Assembly (NCBI GenBank): GCA_946628455.1
Contig: CAMOWP010000072.1
Location: 1-8,898 of the forward strand
Length of the DNA stretch: 8,898 bases
Source of the DNA: an uncultured Clostridia bacterium
GTDB taxonomy: Bacteria; Bacillota; Clostridia; Oscillospirales; Acutalibacteraceae
Direction: 5' to 3'
Part shown: piece by piece, positions 1 to 5,276 of the stretch
Numbering within the stretch: the first letter of the stretch is position 1
How the letters are laid out: the number at the start of each line of letters is the position of its first letter
Made by a program: the position numbers and the translations under genes
Notes under the pieces: model-generated
What the model was told of the DNA's origin: nothing
Seen by the model: the letters and a program-made list of their open reading frames with translations, nothing else
Databases searched by the model: none

Positions 1-445
1 AATACATCTGGATGAATCTTCTGTAGCAGTCATAAGCCCAACGCGGATTGCCTGATTTCTCAGCCATAACCTCAACAACCTCTTCGTTGATACCGAGGTT
101 AAGGATAGTATCCATCATACCGGGCATAGATGCACGAGCACCTGAACGAACAGAAACGAGAAGCGGATTTTCCTTATCGCCGAACTTCTTGCCTGTGATT
201 TCTTCCATCTTAACGATGTACTCTTCAATCTCAGCCATGATTTCGGGATTAATCTGTCTGCCGTCTTCGTAGTACTGTGTGCAGGCTTCGGTTGTGATGG
301 TGAAGCCCTGAGGAACAGGGAAAAAGCTACCGTCTGAAAGCTTAAGGTTTGTCATCTCAGCAAGGTTTGCGCCCTTACCGCCGAGAAGCTCTCTCATGTT
401 AGCGTTACCCTCTGAGAAAAGGTAACAATACTTTTTCTTCGCCAT
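1..445 (-). CDS. ppdK: Pyruvate, phosphate dikinase, N-terminal part (cut by window start)
   Basis: This is the first 148 codons of PPDK, which interconverts pyruvate + ATP + phosphate and phosphoenolpyruvate + AMP + pyrophosphate in the cytosol; in anaerobes it commonly serves glycolysis or gluconeogenesis. The visible part is the ATP-grasp nucleotide-binding region. It has GGKGANLAEM at residues 22-31 with the ATP-site lysine K24, PVPQGFTITTEAC at about 43-55, and VSVRSGARASMPGMMDTILN at 97-116 with R100, all family hallmarks. The start ATG at 445-443 follows an AGGAGG ribosome site (455-460) at 9 nt. The gene is divergent from glmU and has its own promoter at 534-562. The remaining roughly 730 residues (phosphohistidine and PEP-binding domains) lie outside the window. 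Identification is very secure; whether the gene is intact downstream cannot be seen. Confidence 0.97.
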   Translation of the reverse strand, partial: MAKKKYCYLFSEGNANMRELLGGKGANLAEMTNLKLSDGSFFPVPQGFTITTEACTQYYEDGRQINPEIMAEIEEYIVKMEEITGKKFGDKENPLLVSVRSGARASMPGMMDTILNLGINEEVVEVMAEKSGNPRWAYDCYRRFIQMY

Positions 446-533
446 TGAGAATGACCTCCTAAAAAATATTTAAAAATTTATTGATTTGACGGGTTTTTTC
501 ATTGCAAAAAAACACTTCGTTCAATGCGGCTAT

Positions 534-562
534 ATTGTAACATATGATAATATAAATATCAA
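534..562 (-). promoter_or_regulatory. Sigma-A-type promoter of ppdK
   Basis: Read on the minus strand, TTGATA (562-557), a 17-nt spacer, then TACAAT (539-534). The predicted transcript start near 527 gives a leader of about 80 nt before the ppdK ATG. That leader is AT-rich, with a short T-run/A-run hairpin around 492-518 but no recognisable riboswitch. Confidence 0.7.
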
Positions 563-612
563 ACATTTTTTATTATTTTTTTATTATTTTTGGTAAAGTT
601 CATTAAAATGTG

Positions 613-641
613 TTGAAAAAATTTCTTTTTTGGTGCATAAT
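613..641 (+). promoter_or_regulatory. Sigma-A-type promoter of glmU
   Basis: TTGAAA (613-618), a 17-nt spacer and CATAAT (636-641). Transcription would start near 648, about 50 nt before the glmU ATG, inside the inverted repeat at 649-665. The -10 is one base off consensus; an overlapping alternative in the AT-rich stretch just downstream cannot be excluded. Confidence 0.6.
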
Positions 642-648
642 TATATAA

Positions 649-665
649 ATCAATGTCATATTGAT
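649..665. promoter_or_regulatory. Inverted repeat at the glmU transcription start, possible operator
   Basis: A perfect inverted repeat, ATCAAT-N5-ATTGAT, lies immediately downstream of the predicted -10 of glmU. Its position over the predicted start site suits a repressor site. The six-pair AT-rich stem is too weak for a terminator. No known regulator is recognised, and chance is possible in such AT-rich DNA. Confidence 0.3.
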
Positions 666-697
666 ATTAAATTAACAATTTTTAAGGAGTTTCAGAT

Positions 698-2086
698 ATG
701 AAATGTGCAATAATTCTTGCAGGCGGCAAGGGTACAAGAATGAAGAGTGAAAAGCCCAAGGTAATGTGCGAGGTGCTTTTTGAGCCTATGATAAAGCACG
801 TTATCGACGCCGTTAAGGAAGCGGGAGTAAAGGATATATGTGTTATCACGGGGTATGAGCATCAGGTGGTTGAAAGCTATCTTGCGTGTGTTGATGAAAA
901 TATCAAAACCGCGCTTCAGTCCCCTCAGCTCGGAACGGGCCACGCGGTTATGCAGGCAAGGGATTTTATCTCTGCGCACAGAGACGATGATATTCTTATC
1001 TTAAACGGCGACGGTCCGCTTATGGACAGCTACACTGTGAATAAGGCCTATAACTATCACAAGAGCAACAACAACGGCATAACTCTTGTAAGCGCAGTTG
1101 TTGACGACACCCACGGTATAGGCCACATCAAGCGCGATAAAAACGGAACTCTTCTGCGCATTGTTGAGGATAAGGACGCAACGGAAGAGGAAAAGCAGAT
1201 TAAGGAGAGCAACTCGGGAACATACTGGTTCAAGGGCTCAAGCCTGCTTTACGCCATTGATAACATCACAAATGATAACGCCCAGAAGGAGTATTATCTT
1301 ACAGACGCTCTTGAGCTACTCATCAAAAAGGGCGAAAACAAGGGCGCGTTCATAGCTGAAAACAGCGAGGTTATCCTCGGCGCTAACGACAGAGTTCAGC
1401 TTAACGACCTTAACACTATTATGCGCAGAAATATCAACAACGCGCATATGTTAAACGGCGTTGATATTCCCTGCACTGACGGCGTTATGATAGGCAAAAA
1501 CGTTAAAATCGGAAACGGCTCTCAGATTCTTCCGAACACAATTATTATCGGCGACACCGTAATCGGCGAAAACTGCGTTATCGGCCCTAACAGCTATCTT
1601 GATAACGCCAATATCGGAAACGGTGTTATTCTTGATAACTGCAAGGTGCTCGATTCAACTGTTGAGGACGGCGTTGACTGCGGCCCATTCGTTAAGGTAA
1701 GGGCTAATTCCGTTCTCAAAAAGGGCGTTCATATCGGCAACTTTGTTGAGGTTAAAAACTCAATAGTCGGCGAAGGAACGAAATCGGCTCACCTCACCTA
1801 TATAGGCGACAGCGACGTAGGCGCGGACGTTAATTTCGGCTGCGGAACAGTTACCTGCAACTATGACGGAAAAACAAAATCACGCTGCAAAATCGGCGAC
1901 GGCGTATTTATCGGCTGCAACACAAATCTTATAGCTCCCGTTGAGGTTGGCGACAGAGCTTATATCGCCGCAGGCTCAACCATAACGGAGAATATCCCTG
2001 CAGACGCTCTTTCCGTTGCCCGCGCAAGGCAGGCAAACAAAGAGGGCTGGGTAATCAAAAAGAAGCCTTACAAGGAGAAAAAATAA
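698..2086 (+). CDS. glmU: Bifunctional UDP-GlcNAc pyrophosphorylase / glucosamine-1-phosphate acetyltransferase
   Basis: GlmU (462 residues; family usually about 455) acetylates glucosamine-1-phosphate and couples the product to UTP, giving UDP-GlcNAc for peptidoglycan and other wall polymers. The N-terminal uridylyltransferase domain shows LAGGKGTRMKSEKPK at 7-21 (K21 is the expected phosphate-binding lysine), QLGTGHA at 77-83 and NGDGPL with metal-binding D105. The C-terminal left-handed beta-helix domain has hexapeptide repeats from about 265 and the acetyltransferase residues R335 (VKVRAN), K353 (VEVKNS) and H365/Y368 (AHLTY), then NFGCGTVTCNYDG and ARARQ near the end. The basic tail ends KKKPYKEKK. 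AAGGAG at 684-689 sits 8 nt before the ATG. The gene is followed after 26 bp by the VanW lipoprotein gene with no terminator between them, so co-transcription is likely. All key residues seen are intact. Confidence 0.98.
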   Translation: MKCAIILAGGKGTRMKSEKPKVMCEVLFEPMIKHVIDAVKEAGVKDICVITGYEHQVVESYLACVDENIKTALQSPQLGTGHAVMQARDFISAHRDDDILILNGDGPLMDSYTVNKAYNYHKSNNNGITLVSAVVDDTHGIGHIKRDKNGTLLRIVEDKDATEEEKQIKESNSGTYWFKGSSLLYAIDNITNDNAQKEYYLTDALELLIKKGENKGAFIAENSEVILGANDRVQLNDLNTIMRRNINNAHMLNGVDIPCTDGVMIGKNVKIGNGSQILPNTIIIGDTVIGENCVIGPNSYLDNANIGNGVILDNCKVLDSTVEDGVDCGPFVKVRANSVLKKGVHIGNFVEVKNSIVGEGTKSAHLTYIGDSDVGADVNFGCGTVTCNYDGKTKSRCKIGDGVFIGCNTNLIAPVEVGDRAYIAAGSTITENIPADALSVARARQANKEGWVIKKKPYKEKK

Positions 2087-2112
2087 TTTAGATTAAGGAT
2101 GTTAAAAAGAGG

Positions 2113-2940
2113 ATGAATAAAAAAATACTCTGTGCGCTTGTTGCAATTGCTATTTTTGTTTCCTGTCTCGCAGGCTGCGGCGCAGACACTCAGCAGACTG
2201 ACGACGGCGCTTCTCAGACAAGTGAAACAACAACTACAACAACCACAACTACTACAACTACTACAACGGAAAATTTAAAAACCACCTTCCCCGAAACGGA
2301 AACGCGCAAGATTTACAAGGGCTTGTCAAAGGACCCCGACGGCTCTTATCCGTATAAAATAGCGTCTTTCACAACTCATTACGACGGCTCGAACACAACG
2401 CGAACTGCAAATCTCCGTGCCGCTGCTGACAAGATTGACGACATTGTTATCCCGTCGGGTCAGGTTTTCTCATTTAACCAGACGGTGGGAAAACGAACCG
2501 TAACAGCGGGCTACGAGGAAGCAAAGATAATCAAGGACGGCGAATTTGTTGACGGCCTCGGCGGAGGCGTTTGCCAGGTAAGCTCAACAATTTTTGAATG
2601 CGTTCTGCGCGCTAATGCGAAAATTGTTTCAAGAGCGGCTCACAGCCTTGAAATCAGCTACGTTCAGCTTGGAGGAGACGCAACCGTTCAGTGGAACTCC
2701 TGCGATTTTCAGTTTGAAAACACTCTCAACTGCGATATGAAGCTCAAGATGTCATGCTCGGGCGGCTCGCTTGTATGCGAAGCGTATGCTAAAAAGGACG
2801 TTGACGTTGGCGATATCAGTATTAATATTACTAAGAGCGGAGATGTCTATACTCTCAGAAGAACAGTTAACGGAAAAGTTAACTATACGACAACGAGCAA
2901 GTATTCAAAGCCGAAGCCAACAACAACAAAATCCGATTAA
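2113..2940 (+). CDS. VanW-family lipoprotein with poly-threonine linker
   Basis: A 275-residue predicted lipoprotein. The signal peptide has KK at 3-4, a hydrophobic core at 5-18 and a lipobox LAGC with lipidated C22, so the mature protein should sit on the outer face of the membrane. A Ser/Thr-rich linker with 14 consecutive threonines (39-52) leads to the VanW domain at about 84-215. That domain carries PSGQVFSFNQTVGKRT at 114-129, the family signature GGGVCQVSST at 150-159 with C154, and AHSLEISYVQLGGDATVQW at 176-194. The C-terminal tail is again Thr/Lys-rich. VanW domains occur in glycopeptide-resistance clusters and in many clostridial envelope proteins; the biochemical role is unknown, so no resistance claim is made. 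The ribosome site is ambiguous: AAGGA (2095-2099) is 13 nt away, while AAAGAGG (2106-2112) touches the ATG. Linkage to glmU supports a wall-related role. Confidence 0.88.
   Translation: MNKKILCALVAIAIFVSCLAGCGADTQQTDDGASQTSETTTTTTTTTTTTTTENLKTTFPETETRKIYKGLSKDPDGSYPYKIASFTTHYDGSNTTRTANLRAAADKIDDIVIPSGQVFSFNQTVGKRTVTAGYEEAKIIKDGEFVDGLGGGVCQVSSTIFECVLRANAKIVSRAAHSLEISYVQLGGDATVQWNSCDFQFENTLNCDMKLKMSCSGGSLVCEAYAKKDVDVGDISINITKSGDVYTLRRTVNGKVNYTTTSKYSKPKPTTTKSD
2227..2268 (+). repeat. ACN trinucleotide tract encoding 14 threonines
   Basis: Fourteen consecutive threonine codons: eight ACA, four ACT, one ACC and one ACG. They form the flexible spacer between the lipidated cysteine and the VanW domain. 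The tract is imperfect at the DNA level, which lowers slippage, but its length may differ between strains without changing the frame. Confidence 0.9.
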
Positions 2941-2953
2941 TTGTTAAATCCGC

Positions 2954-2983
2954 TTGACGGAGAGTCTACTGTTATTGTATAAT
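2954..2983 (+). promoter_or_regulatory. Sigma-A-type promoter of the TM2 gene
   Basis: TTGACG (2954-2959), an 18-nt spacer and a perfect TATAAT (2978-2983). Transcription would start near 2990, about 30 nt before the ATG. No terminator is visible between the VanW gene stop (2940) and this promoter, so read-through from the glmU operon is also possible. Confidence 0.8.
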
Positions 2984-3019
2984 AATCTTAATAAAATATT
3001 ATGATGAGGAGAATCAGTT

Positions 3020-3487
3020 ATGGATGAATTCACTAACAACGGAATGAACAACGGCGCACAGCCTCAGTATGACCAGGCTCAGCAATACGGCGCTCAGCAG
3101 CCCCAGTACGGCCAGGCTCCGCAATACGGCGCTCAGCAGCCTCAGTACGGCCAGGCTCCGCAGTACGGCGCTCAGCAGCCGCAATACGGTCAGGCTCCGC
3201 AGTACGGTGCTCAGCCTCAGTACGGAATGGACAGACTGCCTTCAGGCTCAAAGGAAAAGGTTGCAGCAGGTCTGCTTGCAATTTTCCTCGGAACTCTCGG
3301 CATACATAAGTTCTATCTCGGTTATACAAAGGCAGGCGTAATTATGCTTCTCGTTTCGCTTCTCACCTTTGGTGTAGGCGCAACCGTTATGGCAATTATC
3401 GCTTTAATTGAAGGTATTATGTATTTAACAAAATCCGACCAGGATTTCGACACAATCTATGTTCGCGGAACAAAAGAGTGGTTCTGA
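3020..3487 (+). CDS. TM2 domain membrane protein with PQYG-rich tandem-repeat N-terminus
   Basis: A 155-residue membrane protein. Residues 1-18 are Asn/Gly/Gln-rich. Residues 19-69 are four tandem copies of a 13-residue unit (QAPQYGAQQPQYG type; first copy QAQQ, last copy one Gln short). Residues 80-136 form a TM2 domain: helix one with LLAIFLGTLGIHKFYLG at 85-101, a short YTKAG turn, and helix two to about 136, where E131 replaces the usual Asp of the family. The soluble tail 137-155 ends in KEWF. Low-complexity Pro/Gln/Tyr/Gly heads before TM2 domains are common in Firmicutes and Actinobacteria and are presumed cytosolic or disordered; the function is not known. GAGGAG at 3006-3011 is 8 nt before the ATG. 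The gene has its own strong promoter and a downstream terminator. Confidence 0.9.
   Translation: MDEFTNNGMNNGAQPQYDQAQQYGAQQPQYGQAPQYGAQQPQYGQAPQYGAQQPQYGQAPQYGAQPQYGMDRLPSGSKEKVAAGLLAIFLGTLGIHKFYLGYTKAGVIMLLVSLLTFGVGATVMAIIALIEGIMYLTKSDQDFDTIYVRGTKEWF
3074..3226 (+). repeat. Four-copy 39-bp tandem repeat inside the TM2 gene
   Basis: Units at 3074-3112, 3113-3151, 3152-3190 and 3191-3226 (the last lacks one codon). Each encodes a 13-residue Q-A-P-Q-Y-G-A-Q-Q-P-Q-Y-G unit. Apart from one Gln/Pro change in copy one, the base differences I compared between units are synonymous (CAG/CAA, CCC/CCT/CCG, GGC/GGT). This points to selection on the peptide, although recent duplication also keeps copies alike. 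Confidence 0.93.
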
Positions 3488-3499
3488 CAGAGTTAATGA

Positions 3500-3529
3500 A
3501 AAAGGGGCTTTGTGCCCCTTTTCTGTTTT
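3500..3529 (+). terminator. Rho-independent terminator after the TM2 gene
   Basis: AAAAGGGGC (3500-3508) pairs perfectly with GCCCCTTTT (3514-3522) around a 5-nt loop, followed by CTGTTTT. The gene at 3542 begins 12 nt beyond it, with its ribosome site at 3530-3538 and no visible promoter in between. Confidence 0.85.
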
Positions 3530-3538
3530 GAGGGTGAT
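3530..3538 (+). promoter_or_regulatory. Ribosome binding site fixing the start of the phosphatase-family gene
   Basis: GAGGGTGAT ends 3 nt before ATG 3542. Its GGTGAT part matches the downstream half of the full anti-SD complement. This places the start at 3542 rather than at the in-frame GTG at 3512, which lies inside the terminator hairpin. Confidence 0.8.
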
Positions 3539-3541
3539 TTT

Positions 3542-4462
3542 ATGAAAACTAAAAAGGCAAAGGTGCTTTCCGTGATTCTTAAAATTTTCTGCGCTCTGCT
3601 CGCTGTTATACTCATAGTCGGCGCGCTTAATATCGCCTACTATTCGCGCTATAAAAAAAGCAAATCCGAATTTGATATTTCTTCCGCCGAAAGCAGCGGC
3701 AGCATCTGCATTATGAGCTCAAATGTTAGAACCTGGAGCCCGACGGATGTTCTGAAAAGAAGCTGGTTTTACCGCGCTGAGCTGATAGTTAAAAACATTG
3801 AGGCGGCGCAGCCTGATATCCTCTGCTTCCAGGAGGTTACAAAAATGCACTACGATTATCTGACCTCCTGCCTCAAGGGCTATGACAACGTTATTCAGTA
3901 CCGTGATAAAAGCCCGTTTTCAGAAGGCTGCCCCGTGTTTTATAACGTCAGCCGTTTTGAATTAAAGGATAAAGGCTCCTTCTGGCTCAGCGAAACGCCT
4001 GAGGTTATGAGCAAGGACTGGAATTCCGCCTGCTACCGTATCTGCTCTTACGTTATTCTTACGGATAAAGAGAGCAAAAAAGACCTTGTTGTTTTCAACA
4101 CCCACCTTGACCACATAAGCGACGAGGCGAGAATCAACGGAATCGGTGTAGTCCTTGATAAAATCAAGCAGTTCGGCGGCCTGCCGAGCATTATAACGGG
4201 CGATTTCAACGCCGAGGAGGACAGCGAAACCTACAAATCGGCAACCGAGAATTTCCTTGACGCGAAATACCAGCTTGAAAATCCGATGAAGGGCGCGACT
4301 TATCAGCATTTCGGCAAAGAGCTTGACAGGGAAAACATTGACTATTTTATGATTTCAAAAGAGGGAATCAGGGTTGACGATTATAAAATCGTAAACACAA
4401 CCTATGACGGCGTTTACCCGAGCGACCATTTCCCGATTGAAATGACTTTTGAAATGATATAG
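3542..4462 (+). CDS. Membrane-anchored endonuclease/exonuclease/phosphatase-family protein
   Basis: A 306-residue protein with a basic N-terminus, one transmembrane helix at about 8-34 and an outward catalytic domain by the positive-inside rule. The domain has the DNase I/sphingomyelinase/inositol-phosphatase superfamily motifs in order: IMSSNVR (57-63), DILCFQEV with metal-binding E98 (92-99), FWLSETP (147-153), NTHLDH with H188 (186-191), GDFN with D221/N223 (220-223), IDYFMIS (266-272) and PSDHFPI with D295/H296 (293-299). The full catalytic set suggests an active Mg-dependent phosphodiesterase or phosphatase. Substrate (nucleic acid, phospholipid or phosphosugar) cannot be told from sequence; similar anchored clostridial proteins are annotated only by domain. 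No promoter is visible between the terminator at 3500-3529 and the start, so expression may depend on read-through. A bidirectional terminator follows directly. Confidence 0.88.
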   Translation: MKTKKAKVLSVILKIFCALLAVILIVGALNIAYYSRYKKSKSEFDISSAESSGSICIMSSNVRTWSPTDVLKRSWFYRAELIVKNIEAAQPDILCFQEVTKMHYDYLTSCLKGYDNVIQYRDKSPFSEGCPVFYNVSRFELKDKGSFWLSETPEVMSKDWNSACYRICSYVILTDKESKKDLVVFNTHLDHISDEARINGIGVVLDKIKQFGGLPSIITGDFNAEEDSETYKSATENFLDAKYQLENPMKGATYQHFGKELDRENIDYFMISKEGIRVDDYKIVNTTYDGVYPSDHFPIEMTFEMI

Positions 4463-4500
4463 AAAAACGGCCTGAAACCTATACGTTTCAGGTCGTTTTT
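4463..4500. terminator. Bidirectional terminator between convergent genes
   Basis: A 16-bp stem (4463-4478 with 4485-4500, one G-T position) with a 6-nt loop. Its outer pairs are five A opposite five T, so it ends in a T-run on either strand. It begins right after the TAG of the phosphatase-family gene, and the TGA of the convergent 44-residue gene (4490-4488) lies inside the stem. Confidence 0.85.
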
Positions 4501-4622
4501 GCAAAGAGCGGTAATTCTTCATCGGGCATATTGAGAAGGATATTAAGCGCCCATATTATGTCGTCTTTCGACGATGCTCCGCCCGTAAGGTCAACCGCTT
4601 TAAGCTTTTCCTCGTCGGTCAT
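4488..4622 (-). CDS. Small protein of unknown function, 44 residues
   Basis: A short open frame with complete gene signals. The ATG at 4622-4620 is preceded by AGGTGAT (4636-4630) at 7 nt, a promoter TTTACA-17-TAAAAT lies at 4684-4656, and the TGA falls inside a terminator hairpin that works on this strand. The peptide starts MTDEEKLKAVDLTGG, continues with a polar turn ASSKDD, then an amphipathic stretch IIWALNILLNMPDEEL, and ends PLFAKTT. It is acidic, has no signal peptide or transmembrane helix, and could form two short helices. I recognise no family. Codon choice (Leu CTT, Asp GAC) resembles the neighbours, and no competing frame explains the signals. It is divergent from the YdcF-like gene and shares a 156-bp intergenic region with it. 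Confidence 0.7.
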   Translation of the reverse strand: MTDEEKLKAVDLTGGASSKDDIIWALNILLNMPDEELPLFAKTT

Positions 4623-4655
4623 AAATGAAATCACCTGCCGTTTCTCAGTGAGTTC

Positions 4656-4684
4656 ATTTTAACACCGAAAAATCCGGGTGTAAA
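4656..4684 (-). promoter_or_regulatory. Promoter of the 44-residue gene, with inverted repeat in its spacer
   Basis: On the minus strand, TTTACA (4684-4679), a 17-nt spacer and TAAAAT (4661-4656). The predicted start near 4649 gives a leader of about 27 nt. On the plus strand, ACACCG (4662-4667) and CGGGTGT (4675-4681) form an imperfect dyad with one extra G. It fills the spacer and touches the -35, the layout of a repressor site. Confidence 0.6.
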
Positions 4685-4699
4685 GAGGATAGAATTTCC

Positions 4700-4717
4700 T
4701 GTCCAAAATATAGGACA
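4700..4717. promoter_or_regulatory. Inverted repeat between divergent promoters, possible operator
   Basis: TGTCC-N8-GGACA, placed 5 nt upstream of the plus-strand -35 (4723) and 15 nt upstream of the minus-strand -35. It is centred between the two divergent promoters, where one regulator could act on both. No known regulator is recognised. Confidence 0.35.
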
Positions 4718-4722
4718 CATGG

Positions 4723-4751
4723 TTGAGTTAAAACACAATATATGCTATAAT
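4723..4751 (+). promoter_or_regulatory. Extended -10 promoter of the YdcF-like gene
   Basis: TTGAGT (4723-4728), a 17-nt spacer ending in TGC, then TATAAT (4746-4751). The TGn before a perfect -10 makes an extended -10 promoter. The predicted start near 4758 leaves a leader of about 20 nt. Confidence 0.8.
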
Positions 4752-4778
4752 CTGATAAAGAATTATTAGGGTGATATT

Positions 4779-5243
4779 ATGAACGTTGATTATATTCTTA
4801 TTTTAGGCGGTCCGCTTGACGGCGACAAACCGAGCCCGCTTCTGTTTGAAAGAGTTAAAAAGGGTGCAGAGCTTCTCAGAGCTGACGAGCACCTTAAAGC
4901 CGTTGTTTCGGGCGGAATCAAGGGCGAAACGCAGCGGCTCAGCGAGGCTCAGATAATGAAAAATTCACTACTTGAGCTCGGTATAAGTGAAGACAGAATT
5001 ATTCTTGAAGACAAGGCGAAAACAACGCTTCAGAATTTTCTTTACACAAAGGAGCTGCTCGGCGAAAACGCATGGGTTGCGTTTGTAACAAACGAATTTC
5101 ACATATGGCGAAGCAAAAGAATTATGAGAGCGACGGGGCTCAGCTACGAAGCTGTCGCCGCACCTAACGGGAAGAAATCGCTCGGTTTCAGAATAAGGGA
5201 GTGCTTTTTAAGACCCTTCGCCTTTTTCGGAAAGCTGGAATAA
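4779..5243 (+). CDS. YdcF/SanA-like DUF218 domain protein
   Basis: A 154-residue protein that consists almost wholly of a DUF218 (YdcF/ElyC/SanA superfamily) domain. Signature segments are ILGGPLDGDKPSPLLFERVK at 8-27, VVSGGIKGE at 42-50, LSEAQIMK at 54-61, LELGISEDRIILEDKAKTT at 65-83 and FVTNEFHIWRSKRI at 102-115. These are the conserved Rossmann-like strands and the SEA, E-x5-T and TNxFHxxR positions of the family. Unlike SanA and ElyC it has no N-terminal membrane helix or signal peptide, so it should be cytosolic. Related proteins affect envelope integrity or bind S-adenosylmethionine (E. coli YdcF), but the reaction is unknown. AGGGTGAT (4768-4775) precedes the ATG by 3 nt. It is a single-gene unit with its own extended -10 promoter and a terminator at its stop. 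Confidence 0.87.
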   Translation: MNVDYILILGGPLDGDKPSPLLFERVKKGAELLRADEHLKAVVSGGIKGETQRLSEAQIMKNSLLELGISEDRIILEDKAKTTLQNFLYTKELLGENAWVAFVTNEFHIWRSKRIMRATGLSYEAVAAPNGKKSLGFRIRECFLRPFAFFGKLE

Positions 5244-5276
5244 AAACAGCCGTCTCAGCAGAGACGGCGTTTTTTT
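5242..5276. terminator. Bidirectional terminator between convergent genes
   Basis: GCCGTCTC (5249-5256), loop AGCA, GAGACGGC (5261-5268), then a run of seven T after one G on the plus strand. On the minus strand the stem is followed by TGTTTTT, from the A-run at 5242-5246. The stop codons of both flanking genes (5241-5243 and 5277-5275) overlap the T-runs. Confidence 0.9.

Noticed and set aside
48..272. 74-residue plus-strand frame opposite ppdK
   Set aside because: It is antisense to the conserved PPDK ATP-grasp sequence and rich in Ser/Ile as expected of a shadow frame.
446..533. Riboswitch or regulatory RNA in the ppdK leader
   Set aside because: The 80-nt leader is AT-rich with only a T-run/A-run pairing; no conserved riboswitch core is recognisable.
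692..979. 95-residue minus-strand frame overlapping the glmU start
   Set aside because: It is antisense to the conserved pyrophosphorylase domain and has no initiation signals.
3074..3226. CRISPR-like array
   Set aside because: The 39-bp units are contiguous with no spacers and encode a regular peptide repeat in frame.
3033..3329. Antisense and +1-frame open frames over the repeat region of the TM2 gene
   Set aside because: They are by-products of the 39-bp repeat, which keeps all frames open; the products are Arg-rich low-complexity shadows.
3512..3541. GTG start at 3512 that would lengthen the phosphatase-family protein by 10 residues
   Set aside because: It lies inside the terminator hairpin and has no ribosome site; ATG 3542 follows GAGGGTGAT by 3 nt and begins a normal basic-then-hydrophobic anchor.
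3962..4309. 115-residue minus-strand frame within the phosphatase-family gene
   Set aside because: It is antisense to a gene with intact catalytic motifs and has no promoter or ribosome site.
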